Source: Martensiomyces pterosporus (Eukaryota > Kickxellomycota > Kickxellomycetes > Kickxellales > Kickxellaceae). From it: 64,000 bases of DNA. Of the stretch, positions 32,290 to 41,952 are shown piece after piece. Position 1 is the stretch's first letter. Each line of letters begins with the position of its first letter. Both the position numbers and the translations under genes were made by a program. Below the pieces are notes generated by a model, which was not told where the DNA came from, did no database searches, and saw nothing but the letters and a program-made list of their open reading frames with translations. Where the stretch lies: assembly GCA_025201845.1 (NCBI GenBank), contig MU603938.1, positions 124,001-188,000 on the forward strand, written 5' to 3'.

Positions 32290-33610
32290 GATACAACCAC
32301 AGCCGCAACCAAACCTGGCCACGGTAAACCTCTACCTCCCACTCTCGCTCCAGCCTCCGCTTTTCGGGGTTGAAGAGCTCGCGCAGCTGCAGTATACTCA
32401 GCAAGCTGCCATGGAAGAGCCCTCTCAGCCGGCCATCTTAACCAGCGGCCCATGTCTTCTTGACAGTGCTTTTGGCCGCAGCACTATGCAACGTTCCGCC
32501 TATGCCAATGGCAGCCTAATGGACGCGAATAGCGGAGGTGGGTTTTCAGCCGAGCCACTCGCTGTTCCTGCAGTGGTGCCTGGCAACGTGACCACCCCAG
32601 ACGGCATATTTTGTCCGCTCAGCACCTTTGTCTCACCAGTGCTGCCTGACACATCACTGCCTGAATCACAGCACTTACCGTTTCCCCTGTATCTCACCAG
32701 TCCGCCAGATAACGCGCCACTACACCCGTCTGCTGCATATGGTTATTCACAGCCTCCAGGCTCTCTAGGGCACCAGTCGAACTCCCAGCTCGACATGGCT
32801 GTCAGCGTCTCTTCAGTCAGCGGGTTTCCAGCCTCATCGCTGCTGCTGACTAGTTCGCTTCACCATGTGCCTGCTCCGCCATGCAGTAGTTCTGTGTTTC
32901 CGCCGGAAATGGCTGGCGCTGCCCAGGTTCCAGCTCTCTGCACTCCTGCTCCTGGTAGCACTCCGGAAATTGCTGCAGATGGCTCCGCCCAGTCTTCGTC
33001 GGGCCACACAGGGAGAAGGCATGAGGCCAGTCCACCGCTGCAGCTATATGCAACGTTGCAGAATGAGGCAGACGCAATTACTGACGCATCTTCAGCTTAT
33101 CTTTGTGCTGGTAGCTGGGACCACGGAAGGGGCACCCAGGATGGCAGCAGAAGCGGTAGCGCAACTACACCAACCCCCCTCGCTCTGGGTGCTGCTTATG
33201 AACTGTCACCCCTATTCGATGGAGCAGCCCCTGACAGCGTGGCAGATATGGACATGGCCACGGATGATAACAGCAGCAATGGTGTGGCAGCATCGCGTGG
33301 TAGGAGGAGTAACCGGCGCACCACACTGTCCACGCGGCAGAAGCGCGAGTTTTATGTCTGGCTTGCCAATAATACTGACACCCCATACCCAAGCGAGGAA
33401 GACCGGCTTGGGTGCCTCAACATCGACAACATGGATAAGAAGAAATTCGGGTACTGGTTTGCAAACATTCGGAGCCGCCAATTCGACAAGGTGCGCACCC
33501 CTGATGGCAGAAGACAGTTTGTGCCCAATGCAAAGTTTTACGGGACGTGCCGCCGCCTCCGCATTGGCATTCCGGCAACCGTGCCTGAGGACTCGATTGG
33601 TCTTGCCTAG
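32192..33610 (+). CDS. TALE-class homeodomain transcription factor 1
   Basis: From ATG 32192 (context ACAACCATGG) the protein has 472 residues. The first 370 are disordered, rich in Ser, Pro, Gln and Ala. The homeodomain lies at about 379-440: QKREFYVWLANN, a three-residue loop extension with PYPSEED (the TALE feature), and helix 3 KKFGYWFANIRSRQF, which keeps WFxNxRxR. A further conserved stretch follows directly (KVRT..G...F.PN.KF..TCRRL.I..P), shared with the paralogue at 36527. The frame stays open for 125 codons before the ATG, but the TATA-like element at 31976 and the Kozak context favour 32192. A nuclear DNA-binding regulator is certain by domain; targets are unknown. Confidence 0.85.
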   Translation: MEHTFLPTGASTPTDSDSLSQLLTGVQQSQPQQIQPQPQPNLATVNLYLPLSLQPPLFGVEELAQLQYTQQAAMEEPSQPAILTSGPCLLDSAFGRSTMQRSAYANGSLMDANSGGGFSAEPLAVPAVVPGNVTTPDGIFCPLSTFVSPVLPDTSLPESQHLPFPLYLTSPPDNAPLHPSAAYGYSQPPGSLGHQSNSQLDMAVSVSSVSGFPASSLLLTSSLHHVPAPPCSSSVFPPEMAGAAQVPALCTPAPGSTPEIAADGSAQSSSGHTGRRHEASPPLQLYATLQNEADAITDASSAYLCAGSWDHGRGTQDGSRSGSATTPTPLALGAAYELSPLFDGAAPDSVADMDMATDDNSSNGVAASRGRRSNRRTTLSTRQKREFYVWLANNTDTPYPSEEDRLGCLNIDNMDKKKFGYWFANIRSRQFDKVRTPDGRRQFVPNAKFYGTCRRLRIGIPATVPEDSIGLA

Positions 33611-33773
33611 CAATATGCCAGCGTGGGCACAGCAAGCCTCACCTGGTTTATCCGAGCCTTTTTCCCGCTGTTTCCGTATATATCTAGCATGATCTTGAAC
33701 TTTTGTATATTATTTTACAGTAATCACATCAACGCTGGCGCATGCTCATTGATATGCAGGTACAGATGGACCA

Positions 33774-34319
33774 TCAGCCGCTGAGCATAACTCGCGGCGA
33801 CCGCAAGACAAGTAACTGTAGCCTGTTGACAGTAGCAGCAAAGAAAAGGCTACAAAACGCACACGGAAACGAGCTAACGCCCAGAAAAGCTGGGTAGATG
33901 GCTGTCACTCTGGCCTGACTGGGGTTCTCCAGGTTGCAATGGCTGGGGTTGCGAGCACACCAGAGAGGCTGCATTGGCGCAGCCATGATATCGCGGCCAA
34001 CCATGCGGAAGCGCTGCTCATGAAGGCGAGAAGCAACCTCCTCGGTCCTGCGAACATGTCCATCGGCATTCTTCTTTCCAGACCAGGCTGTTTCGGCCAT
34101 GGCAGCAGCACGAGGCCACAGACGAGAGTCAGTGACAGTCTCATCAGTCTGTTCAGCCCAGGTGGGAACCTCTGCACCAAGGACGAGCTTCTGCTGGCTG
34201 CACTGGCTCGCAGCCTTATCCTTGTTTGTCCCAGCCGTAGTAGAGCCAAAGGTAACGAGCTACTACGAAGGGATATGGCCCAGGTTAGGCTGACAGCTAC
34301 GGCTACTTTACCGCTTACC
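33774..34319 (-). pseudogene. C-terminal fragment of a GH20 beta-hexosaminidase
   Basis: The minus strand from 34259 to the stop at 33774 reads the end of a fungal-type beta-N-acetylhexosaminidase: LVLGAEVPTWAEQTDE, SRLWPRAAAMAETAWSG, then RLHEQRFRMVGRDIMAAPMQ and PLWCARNPSHC. In intact enzymes this is the last ~110 residues of the catalytic barrel. A plausible 59-nt intron (34318-34260, GTAAGC ... CTAAC ... TAG) links it to about 11 codons upstream, which run directly into a 19-base A tract (minus-strand reading). The N-terminal domain and the His/Asp-Glu catalytic pair are absent. The tail after NPSHC continues about 35 residues beyond the family's normal end. I read it as a truncated relic. 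Confidence 0.75.
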
Positions 34320-35971
34320 ACTTTGCCGAAAGAAACACATTCTCGGATAGTTTTTTTTTTTTTTTTTTTGCTGGCTGTAACCCAGGGTGATATCCTCTTT
34401 GCTTTTTGGCTGTGTTTCCTCCAGTGGTTGCTTGTGGTGATTAGTTCGCTGTTCCTTTGTGCGACTGCGCTGATAGCTGTTCCTCTTGCGTGCTATGGAA
34501 GAGTGTTTTCGGCGTGAATGACTTGCCCTCTCGAATTACTGCTCTTGGATGGACTACGCTGGGCTCTTAGTGTCAGCGCGCTCTTCGTGCTGGGGCCGTC
34601 ATGTGTGCTCCAGTTCATGACTGAGGTCCCATGCACTACATCTCATGTAGGCTTCCACGGAAATGCTCTTCAAGCATCTTGGTTTTCTTTCGCTAGACAT
34701 CACTTTTGCATGCAGTTGGTGTCTCCAGCAGCGTCATAGTGGATAAAGTGCACATGTGCATTCCCTTATCTTTTACGAAGCCACGGTTCGACTTTTGCTC
34801 TACAGCGATCTCCCATGCTGTAGTGTTCCCTAGAAATGCCCTGTGAAGTGCTGAGTTTCAGTCTGCATTCCCTTTGCTTGTATTCCGTGTAGCTCGTTTT
34901 CAAAAACCTCACGGCGCACACACGCGGCGATGAATTCCTTGTGCTGCTGTAGCGGCAGCGATCAGTGAGCAGGCGCAATCCAGCAACGTTGATGTTGCAT
35001 CAATTTCTTGTAGCGCATGTGGCACCCGCTGTTAGCACGTGAGAAGGAAAGTTCGGCTAAAGCACCAAATCAGGCAATAATGGCAGATGAAGCCCAGGCA
35101 CTGTTTGCAAAGACCCCTCGAACTCTACACCGGCTCTCACCCACTTCTGTAAAACGAAACCATGAAACATTTGCGCCCCACCAACGCACTCGTGGGGGTG
35201 ACAGCGGAGACACCTAGCTGGCTCCGAGAAAGAGCAAAAGCTCAGCCGGGCCAGGGGACATGCGTTTGCTGTCAGGCGCGCCATCGCCTTTTCCAGCCAG
35301 ACTGTTCTGTTATCACCCCGTTGCTGTGCATGCACTCAACCCCTTGGCAACTCTTCCGCTTTGGTCCGTAGACAAAAGGGCACATGGCTGAAGGTTGCGT
35401 CATATGTCCATGCCCCTGATCGAACCACGTGCTTATGCCTGCAGCAGCCACAAGACGAGCTGCTGGGTGACAGCGTGAAGTGTTTTTCTACGCTTGCTCC
35501 GTGCTGTATGTGCTGCGTGTGAAATGACATCCTCTCCGTCCCCGGCTTCTGTGTGCAACCTGTTGCACTTGCAAGCAGGCTAATTTTTCGAGATAGTAAA
35601 AAGCATGCACAGCCAAGAGCCACCTAACTCATGCATTTCATTCTGGATGCTTGCCCTGTTAGCATACACAGACACGTGCCGGCTGCTTAGAATACGCTGC
35701 GCTTTGGCGGGTTGGGGATAAATGCTTCCGTGACACTTGTACATTGACAGCCATACCTTTTTGGCCCTTGCGGACACTGGCAATTTGGGGAGGGGGTAGT
35801 GCTGTGCATACACCATCCCTTGTAAACAGCCGAATGCTGATAGCCAAAGCATGCTAGCCAGTGAGAGGGCCAGTTTAAGCGCGCTTTTTGCAGGCTGAGT
35901 TGGCGGATTCTTACGCCCCGCATAGCATTCGAATGGCTGCTTCTTTCCAGCACCTCTATGAGCTGTCCTAC
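34320..35971. other. Spacer between the homeodomain genes; T19 tract
   Basis: Begins with a T19 run at 34351-34369 exactly where the GH20 similarity stops. The remaining 1.6 kb holds ORFs under 110 codons on both strands, none recognisable, and no further GH20 or homeodomain similarity that I can see. It ends at the left boundary of repeat copy 2. Confidence 0.4.
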
Positions 35972-36624
35972 TGCCTGTGCTGAGGCTGAGGTGTCAGCCC
36001 CCTCCTGCTTACACACCACCATTGTTTCCCTTGTGTCCTCTTTGTCTATGTATTGGTTGTTTGTGCAAGATGAGCACTCATTCCGGCGGATGAAACACCA
36101 GCATCCACCTCGGCTACCGCTGAGAAATCATGCCAGGCAGGTGCGGCGTGTATGTTGGACAGGAATGTTCATGAATGCACGCACCACGTCTTGATTTCTC
36201 TGCCGCTGCCGCCGCTGCCGCCGCCGCTGCCTCCTGCCTCTCGCCTGTTGCCTCCGCTCCTCCGCCTGGCTCCTTGCCTCTGCCACACCAGGGCGCGCAC
36301 ACCCTCTGCTCATAAATCCGCCCGCAGCCTGCTGCCGCCCGTCGGAATTCCTATCTTTCCTCCATTCCAACCTGACAGTTTTTTACTCTCTTGCGCCTTT
36401 TTAATAGCTCAACTCCGACGCAGTAGCTCCCTCCCAACTCCGACACCTCCTGCCTGTGCCCTTACAGCCTTGGTACCCGGTCCATTGACCAAAAAGACCC
36501 CTCCCGCAGTTCTAGGCACCACAACCATGGAGCACACTTTTTTACCCACTAGTGCCTCAACACCAACCGACTCAGACTCACTGTCTCAACTACTCGATGA
36601 TATACAGCAGTCCCAACCACAACA
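35972..36624 (+). repeat. Direct repeat copy 2: promoter, leader and first codons of homeodomain gene 2
   Basis: Second copy of 31637-32289, same orientation, no gaps. The flanks on the left differ completely (TGTGG versus CCTAC before TGCCTGTG). The differences are listed under copy 1; five of the nine cluster in ten bases (36596-36605), where the coding regions begin to diverge. Confidence 0.95.
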
Positions 36625-38050
36625 ACAGGCAGCAGCCAGCATCTATCTGTCATTTCCATCTCTGTTGTCCTCAAACTCTGAGCCCAGCGAACCCACGGCC
36701 CTCACGCAACAGCAGCCTGCTTCGCAAGCTCTTCAGAGTGACTTTTCTCAGCTTTCCATATTCCCGCTGGATAGCGCCTGCAGCAGCGAAGCAACAAACA
36801 GCCTTTCCATCTTTGGAATTAGCCTCAATAGCGACACTGTACACTATTCTCCTCCCGCTGCTAATAACAACCTGATGGATACCGATACCAGAGGCGGGTT
36901 TTCAGCCGAGCCACTCGCTGCCCATACAATGACACCCGGTAGCCCAACCACCCCAAGTTTGCACAGCCTGTTTAGCGCCTTTGTACCTCCTGCTACATCC
37001 GGCACATTGCTGTTTGGAACTCCAGATTCAACGTTCTCCCCATATCACACACATGTTCGAAGCAGCAGAGTAGCACCTTCCCTTGCTCCATACGGGTATT
37101 GGCAGCCTCTTGGACCGTCGTCATACCTGCAGGCCGCACAGCCTGGCATTGCTGGTAATTTTGATTCATCCGGCGGGTTCCTGGCAGAATCGTCGTCGCT
37201 GTTGCTGGCCAGCACAGCCACCCAGGTACCTGCTCCGCTATGTAGCATTTCTGTAACCCCGCCTGAGCAGCCTCAAGCGCCTCAGACGCTAGTCAGCTGT
37301 ACGCCTGCTCTTGCTGATGCAGATGCCCCAATGCACGAGCTGAACCCGCAAAGCAGACGTGGCTCTACTCGACCTTCGTCGAGCTGCATTAGAAACAAGC
37401 GAGGGGGTGACGCGAGGCAGCATTCTCGCTCGCCACTACAGGGCAAGGCAGCCACAGGCACCGACACGTGCTCGTGCTACCTTTCTACTAGCTGTAACAG
37501 CAGCAGGAAGGGCAGTCGGAGCAGCAGCAGGAGCAGCAGCGTAAGCATGCCTCGCGCCCTCACTCCAGAAACTTTCCAGCAAGCGCAGCGCCAGCTACAA
37601 CCATCGGCAGTTGCTGCTTCATTTGCTGATAGCCAAACTGCTGCCAGCGCAGATCCAGACGACGGCAACGACGATGATGACAGTGACCCAGCAACATCGC
37701 ATAGCAGAAGTTACAGCCGCTCGCCAGTCACGAAAGAGCAGAAATGGGCGCTCTACACCTGGCTTATCGAGAACGTCAACTATCCGTATCCAAGAGAAGA
37801 AGACATGAACGGCCTGCTCAATGTCGACAACATGGATGCAGCAAAGTTCAAAACCTGGTTTGCAAACACTCGCAAGCGTCAGTTCTACAAGGTGCGCACC
37901 AGCACTGGCGACAAGCTTTTTATCCCTAACACCAAGTTTTTCGAGACGTGCCGCCGTCTGGGAATCGTGGTCCCATCAGCTTTGCTGGAGCAATCGATGT
38001 GTCTTGCCAAGCAGCACAATATCCAAACGTGCCCAACGGGCCTCAACTGA
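36527..38050 (+). CDS. TALE-class homeodomain transcription factor 2
   Basis: From ATG 36527 the protein has 507 residues. It is colinear with the gene at 32192: near-identical first ~23 residues, a shared island GGFSAEPLA in the middle, and a homeodomain at about 400-461 (QKWALYTWLIENVNYPYPREED ... KFKTWFANTRKRQF) followed by the same extension. By eye about 46 of 84 residues agree across homeodomain plus extension, while most of the disordered part no longer aligns. It has an extra Arg/Ser-rich stretch (about 325-345) and an acidic DDGNDDDDSD tract just before the homeodomain, both absent from paralogue 1. The C-terminus is about 13 residues longer. Helix 3 differs at specificity positions (KTWFANTRKR versus GYWFANIRSR), so targets may differ. 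Confidence 0.85.
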   Translation: MEHTFLPTSASTPTDSDSLSQLLDDIQQSQPQQQAAASIYLSFPSLLSSNSEPSEPTALTQQQPASQALQSDFSQLSIFPLDSACSSEATNSLSIFGISLNSDTVHYSPPAANNNLMDTDTRGGFSAEPLAAHTMTPGSPTTPSLHSLFSAFVPPATSGTLLFGTPDSTFSPYHTHVRSSRVAPSLAPYGYWQPLGPSSYLQAAQPGIAGNFDSSGGFLAESSSLLLASTATQVPAPLCSISVTPPEQPQAPQTLVSCTPALADADAPMHELNPQSRRGSTRPSSSCIRNKRGGDARQHSRSPLQGKAATGTDTCSCYLSTSCNSSRKGSRSSSRSSSVSMPRALTPETFQQAQRQLQPSAVAASFADSQTAASADPDDGNDDDDSDPATSHSRSYSRSPVTKEQKWALYTWLIENVNYPYPREEDMNGLLNVDNMDAAKFKTWFANTRKRQFYKVRTSTGDKLFIPNTKFFETCRRLGIVVPSALLEQSMCLAKQHNIQTCPTGLN

Positions 38051-38357
38051 TCCAGTCAGGCATTTCTTTTTAGTATTCGCACACCTTTTCGTGCTGTTTC
38101 CAGTAAATGTACATCCATCTATCCTCTTGTCTGCACAGCGCTTCTCGGCATCGCAGAAGCTGGTGTGAATGCTTCCCGATGCCGTGTGATGCTGCATGTC
38201 ACGTGCAGTTCGAGCGAGTCGGCTGTGATCAAAAAAGGCGTGCATCGCGAAACCACGCGTGCGCGTTTTGCTCCCTTCTTTGGAGCCAACAGCGCTTGGT
38301 GGCGCTGCATTCCTCTCGTGCTCTTGCCTTATTTTCTGTTATAAATGTGCTGGCGAA
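38051..38357. other. Short spacer between homeodomain gene 2 and WAPL
   Basis: 307 bases, no gene. A TATAAAT at 38339-38345 lies only about 15 bases before the WAPL ATG and so is too close to be its obvious TATA box. Confidence 0.35.
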
Positions 38358-41300
38358 ATGACAGACCCATTCTCCAGCGTACGTCGGAGGGCTGCAGCTG
38401 TAACATACGGCCGTAAGGCTCAGGTGGCACGTCGAATTGCAACCGCCACAGCTTCGCAAGGCGGCAGCAACAGCGACGCTAAGCTAGGCAGCCTGCCACC
38501 AGCCGGTCGGGATAAGCAGCTGCCCTTTCTCCCACGTCCTCCACGGCTGGCGTCGTCGCCGTCATCATCATCATCATCATCATCATCTGAAACTAGCGAC
38601 AGCAGCAATGAACATCGTGTGCAGCCACATAGATCGCAAAAGTCCAGCAAACGGAGAACAGTCAATAGCGGTAAGGAGCAGCCTTGGACTCACAGAAGCG
38701 CGCACTCGGCTATATCCAAGCTGGATTCTCTATATGAAAGCACCAAGACGTCTGGTGTGTCACTACCAGCATGTTCAGCTGGCCAAGGAGGTTCAACCCC
38801 GACTGATACGTCGTCTCGCGCGATATTCGATTCAACAAAGGGCAGGTGGGACCTCGGCGAAGCAGCCGTGCCACCCATACCCACTGCTACGTTCCTGGGT
38901 GGCGCTGAGACTCATCCCAAAAAGCGGTCATGTCAGCAGTTGCGACGGATCGTGCGTGACAACACTGATATGGTTGTTGCCGCAGCCAAAGCGCCAGATA
39001 ACAGCGGCGGTATCCAAACAAATGCACGAGCGAAGACTGTGTCGAAGAAGGCTAGTGGGCAAGAATTGTCCGGGCTGCACTCATCTTCCGCGAGCGAGGC
39101 TTTTACAAAGGCGAAAGACAAAACAGCCAAACCCGAGCATAAGCCAATGTATTTGAAGCGCGCAAGGAGCAGCGCGGATACGAATTCGTCTTTGCCAAAT
39201 GAGGTTGGCTCGGCGATATCTTTGGAGCGCGGTGGTGCCGAAATCAGCTCCAGAGAGTCCCCGACTAAGGTGACAAAGACTAGAAGCCACACCCGCTCTA
39301 GCCGCACGACCTTAAAGCCAGCACCTCAACCACCCGGATCTAAAGATGCAGTGTCAGCTGTCAATCAGACCAGCCCCTGGGATATGGGCGACTTGCTGTC
39401 CAGTAGCCCAATATTTAGTCGGGCCAAAAACGCCACGCGTAGAGGAGCACCAGCGCGCAAGCCTTCGACTCGTAGAGGCACACCGCAAACACTCAGCTCA
39501 CCTCCATCAACCCCCGGTCGGCTAGCTTCTAGCAGAGGCAGCAGACAGGGGAATAGCGGCATTGGTTCTGACAGCGGCGAGGAGAGCTCCAGCAACCCAG
39601 AGTCCCGCATCAGCACACCTAAGAGGCAGGTGAATAACCGCCGTATACTAGGATCGATGCGTGGGCCGTCCACAGCAACCTCAAAACGCCTCCAAAAGCG
39701 AGCACTCAGCCAGAACGTCGTCTACACTTACGGACATGCTCGCGACGTGGATGAGCTAGAAGAGGAGTTTAGTCGAGCACTGGGCGCGGCCGGGCTGCTT
39801 GGTGCCAGCTCCCAGCCACTGCTTGAATCTTCAGATCCATTCAACGACTCTGACGATGCGAGATCCGATACTACGGTTCTTGCAGAGTCATTCAGGCAGC
39901 GGATATGCGAGATTATGCAGGGGATTGGCTCATCAGCTACAGAGCGCACTACCGCATGCCAACAGCTAGCAGCATCGCTGGAGCAGAAAGAGTTTCGCAA
40001 TCACTTGCTCCATTCCAAGCACTGGCTACCCACGCTTCTTCAGACTATGCAAAGATCGCGAGACGATCCTGTCGTGGTTTCGGCTATGATGCTGCTTATA
40101 GCTGCTGCGTTCACGGTTCCAGAAACGATGCAGACGCTGGTATTTGATCGTCAGGCACTCGAAAGCGTCGCAGGGATCCTTAAGTCGACGTTTGAATCGG
40201 ATCTCCTCTTGCTGAGGCGCTCTTCGGACTTCTCCACTTTGCAGCAGCACCATTACGTAGCGCAAGTATGCAGATCAGCACGTAGATGCGGGTTTTTAGC
40301 CGAAGCGATGCCGCTGTCAACGTATAACTTGGCGCTGGCTGCATTGCACACATTTACTCGTAATGACGACGTGGGGTATCTGGCAATGGCTGGATTGCTT
40401 CGTAGCGAGATGCACGAATCTGGATGCCTGGGTCTTGTTATTGAGCGGGTGTTCGCGTCGAGCATCCCTTCGTTCGTCCGCCAGCAGGGCAAAGCCAACA
40501 CGGCTAGCTCCACTGCATCTTGGGCACCCTTTAGTGACATCCATGTTGGGAACAGCAAGACCGGTGACTTGGCGCATGGTAACAAGCAAGCGAGCCCTGG
40601 TTCCAGCGACAACGGCGGTGGCAGCAATGATGACATGTGGATGGACTTTGACCTCCCGGATGAGCCAAAGGGCTCAAAGCTGTTTTCGCAGCCGAACACA
40701 AAGGCAGCGAGAAAGCCTGTGTCGCGGTCGGCCAGTGCAGCCAAAACAGCAGGAGCGGCAGCAATACCTGGCTCGTCGAATAAGGACAGACATGCACTTG
40801 CAATTGAGCCTGATGCGAGCAGGCCCTCCTTCGCGTCGATCGCACTTGAGCTGGAGATGCTGAGGTTCTGCGCTACAGCGTCGGTGGAGAACCAGGACGA
40901 GGTCCTCCGCGAGGATTCTAGTATCCCGTCTTTGCTGTCTCTTCTTGCAATATGCCAGCAGGCCAGCGTGGTGGCACAAGGGCCGCAGCTGGTGCGAGCA
41001 CTGGAGACGGCTGTTCTTGTTCTGCAGCTCCTGGTGAACCTGTCGAATAGCAACCCAGGCTGCTGCGCCCGCTTCATTGCATGCAAGGGCCTCGATGTTG
41101 TCGTAAAGAGCATAGTGTTTGTCTCGCAGAACATGCAGAGCCTTCAGTTGTCGCGCGCCGCAGCTGGTCTCTCGCCCAGAAGCAAAGCAATTGCTGGCGA
41201 CGCTAGTGACCTGCGCTACGACATCCTGCTTATCACCAGCGCGCTGCTAACCAACATTGTCGAGGCAGATCCTTCGTCGGCAGCTCACTTTGACTTTGTC

Positions 41301-41834
41301 CTCCAGAGTCCCGAGTGCGCTCTGTCTAAGCGCTGCTTCCCCGAATGCATATGCGCTGCTCGCATTTCGCTGGTTGCGCTGCTAGCACAGATGTTCTCGG
41401 CATGCCATGCTGCACCCAGCAATGCAGACGCGGCAATTGCCGCTGGCTACTTGTCCGTTCTGCTCGGGTTCCTTATGTGCAAAAGGTCCGCCAGCCGAGA
41501 TACTATTTTGAAGCATCTGCCTGGACAGCAAGCCTCTGTCGTTGTGTCGCATATTGAGCAGTTTATTCAAGTATCTGATTCTGTCAGCAAGCGCTTCGGC
41601 AACCTTCTTGGCGGGCTGGGCAAAGCGCCGGGGTTCTCTCTTGGCCATCCTGCCAGCCACAACGCGATACCGAGGAGCAACACGCTGCTTGGCGGCAGCA
41701 CTAGCACCAGCAGCAATGCCATTGCTGCGCCAAAGGCAGCCTTTCTCACTCGGGCCCACACCAGCGGCTCAGCAGACAGGTCTGGGGTGGGCCGGTCGTT
41801 GCAATCAATCATTGATACACTCAACGGCTTCTGA
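38358..41834 (+). CDS. WPL1: WAPL-family cohesin release factor
   Basis: From ATG 38358 the protein has 1158 residues in one exon. The N-terminus MTDPFSSVRRRAAAVTYGRK and the later VVYTYGHARDVDELEEEF (from about 455) carry the TYG motif that opens fungal WAPL domains. About 450 residues of Ser/Lys-rich disordered sequence lie between. The C-terminal part (about 490-1110) is an all-helical repeat with the expected features: CQQLAASLEQKEFRNHLL, LLIAAAFTVPETMQTL, VLVLQLLVNLSNSNPGC, LLITSALLTNIVEADPSS and LSVLLGFLMCKRS. WAPL opens the cohesin ring together with Pds5 during interphase and mitosis. The residues upstream of 38358 in the same frame look non-coding, which decides the start. Confidence 0.82.
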   Translation: MTDPFSSVRRRAAAVTYGRKAQVARRIATATASQGGSNSDAKLGSLPPAGRDKQLPFLPRPPRLASSPSSSSSSSSSETSDSSNEHRVQPHRSQKSSKRRTVNSGKEQPWTHRSAHSAISKLDSLYESTKTSGVSLPACSAGQGGSTPTDTSSRAIFDSTKGRWDLGEAAVPPIPTATFLGGAETHPKKRSCQQLRRIVRDNTDMVVAAAKAPDNSGGIQTNARAKTVSKKASGQELSGLHSSSASEAFTKAKDKTAKPEHKPMYLKRARSSADTNSSLPNEVGSAISLERGGAEISSRESPTKVTKTRSHTRSSRTTLKPAPQPPGSKDAVSAVNQTSPWDMGDLLSSSPIFSRAKNATRRGAPARKPSTRRGTPQTLSSPPSTPGRLASSRGSRQGNSGIGSDSGEESSSNPESRISTPKRQVNNRRILGSMRGPSTATSKRLQKRALSQNVVYTYGHARDVDELEEEFSRALGAAGLLGASSQPLLESSDPFNDSDDARSDTTVLAESFRQRICEIMQGIGSSATERTTACQQLAASLEQKEFRNHLLHSKHWLPTLLQTMQRSRDDPVVVSAMMLLIAAAFTVPETMQTLVFDRQALESVAGILKSTFESDLLLLRRSSDFSTLQQHHYVAQVCRSARRCGFLAEAMPLSTYNLALAALHTFTRNDDVGYLAMAGLLRSEMHESGCLGLVIERVFASSIPSFVRQQGKANTASSTASWAPFSDIHVGNSKTGDLAHGNKQASPGSSDNGGGSNDDMWMDFDLPDEPKGSKLFSQPNTKAARKPVSRSASAAKTAGAAAIPGSSNKDRHALAIEPDASRPSFASIALELEMLRFCATASVENQDEVLREDSSIPSLLSLLAICQQASVVAQGPQLVRALETAVLVLQLLVNLSNSNPGCCARFIACKGLDVVVKSIVFVSQNMQSLQLSRAAAGLSPRSKAIAGDASDLRYDILLITSALLTNIVEADPSSAAHFDFVLQSPECALSKRCFPECICAARISLVALLAQMFSACHAAPSNADAAIAAGYLSVLLGFLMCKRSASRDTILKHLPGQQASVVVSHIEQFIQVSDSVSKRFGNLLGGLGKAPGFSLGHPASHNAIPRSNTLLGGSTSTSSNAIAAPKAAFLTRAHTSGSADRSGVGRSLQSIIDTLNGF

Positions 41835-41952
41835 CACGGCCGTTTATTTATTTACCCTGACACTAGCACTGTACTTGGCACAGCCCTGCTTACAATAAAC
41901 GGGATATGCAAAGAAAATGCTCCCTTGCTGCAGGACCGCACTGCTGCTACGG

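Noticed and set aside
38339..38345. TATAAAT as promoter of WAPL
   Set aside because: Only about 15 bases before the start codon, leaving no room for a leader; probably chance.
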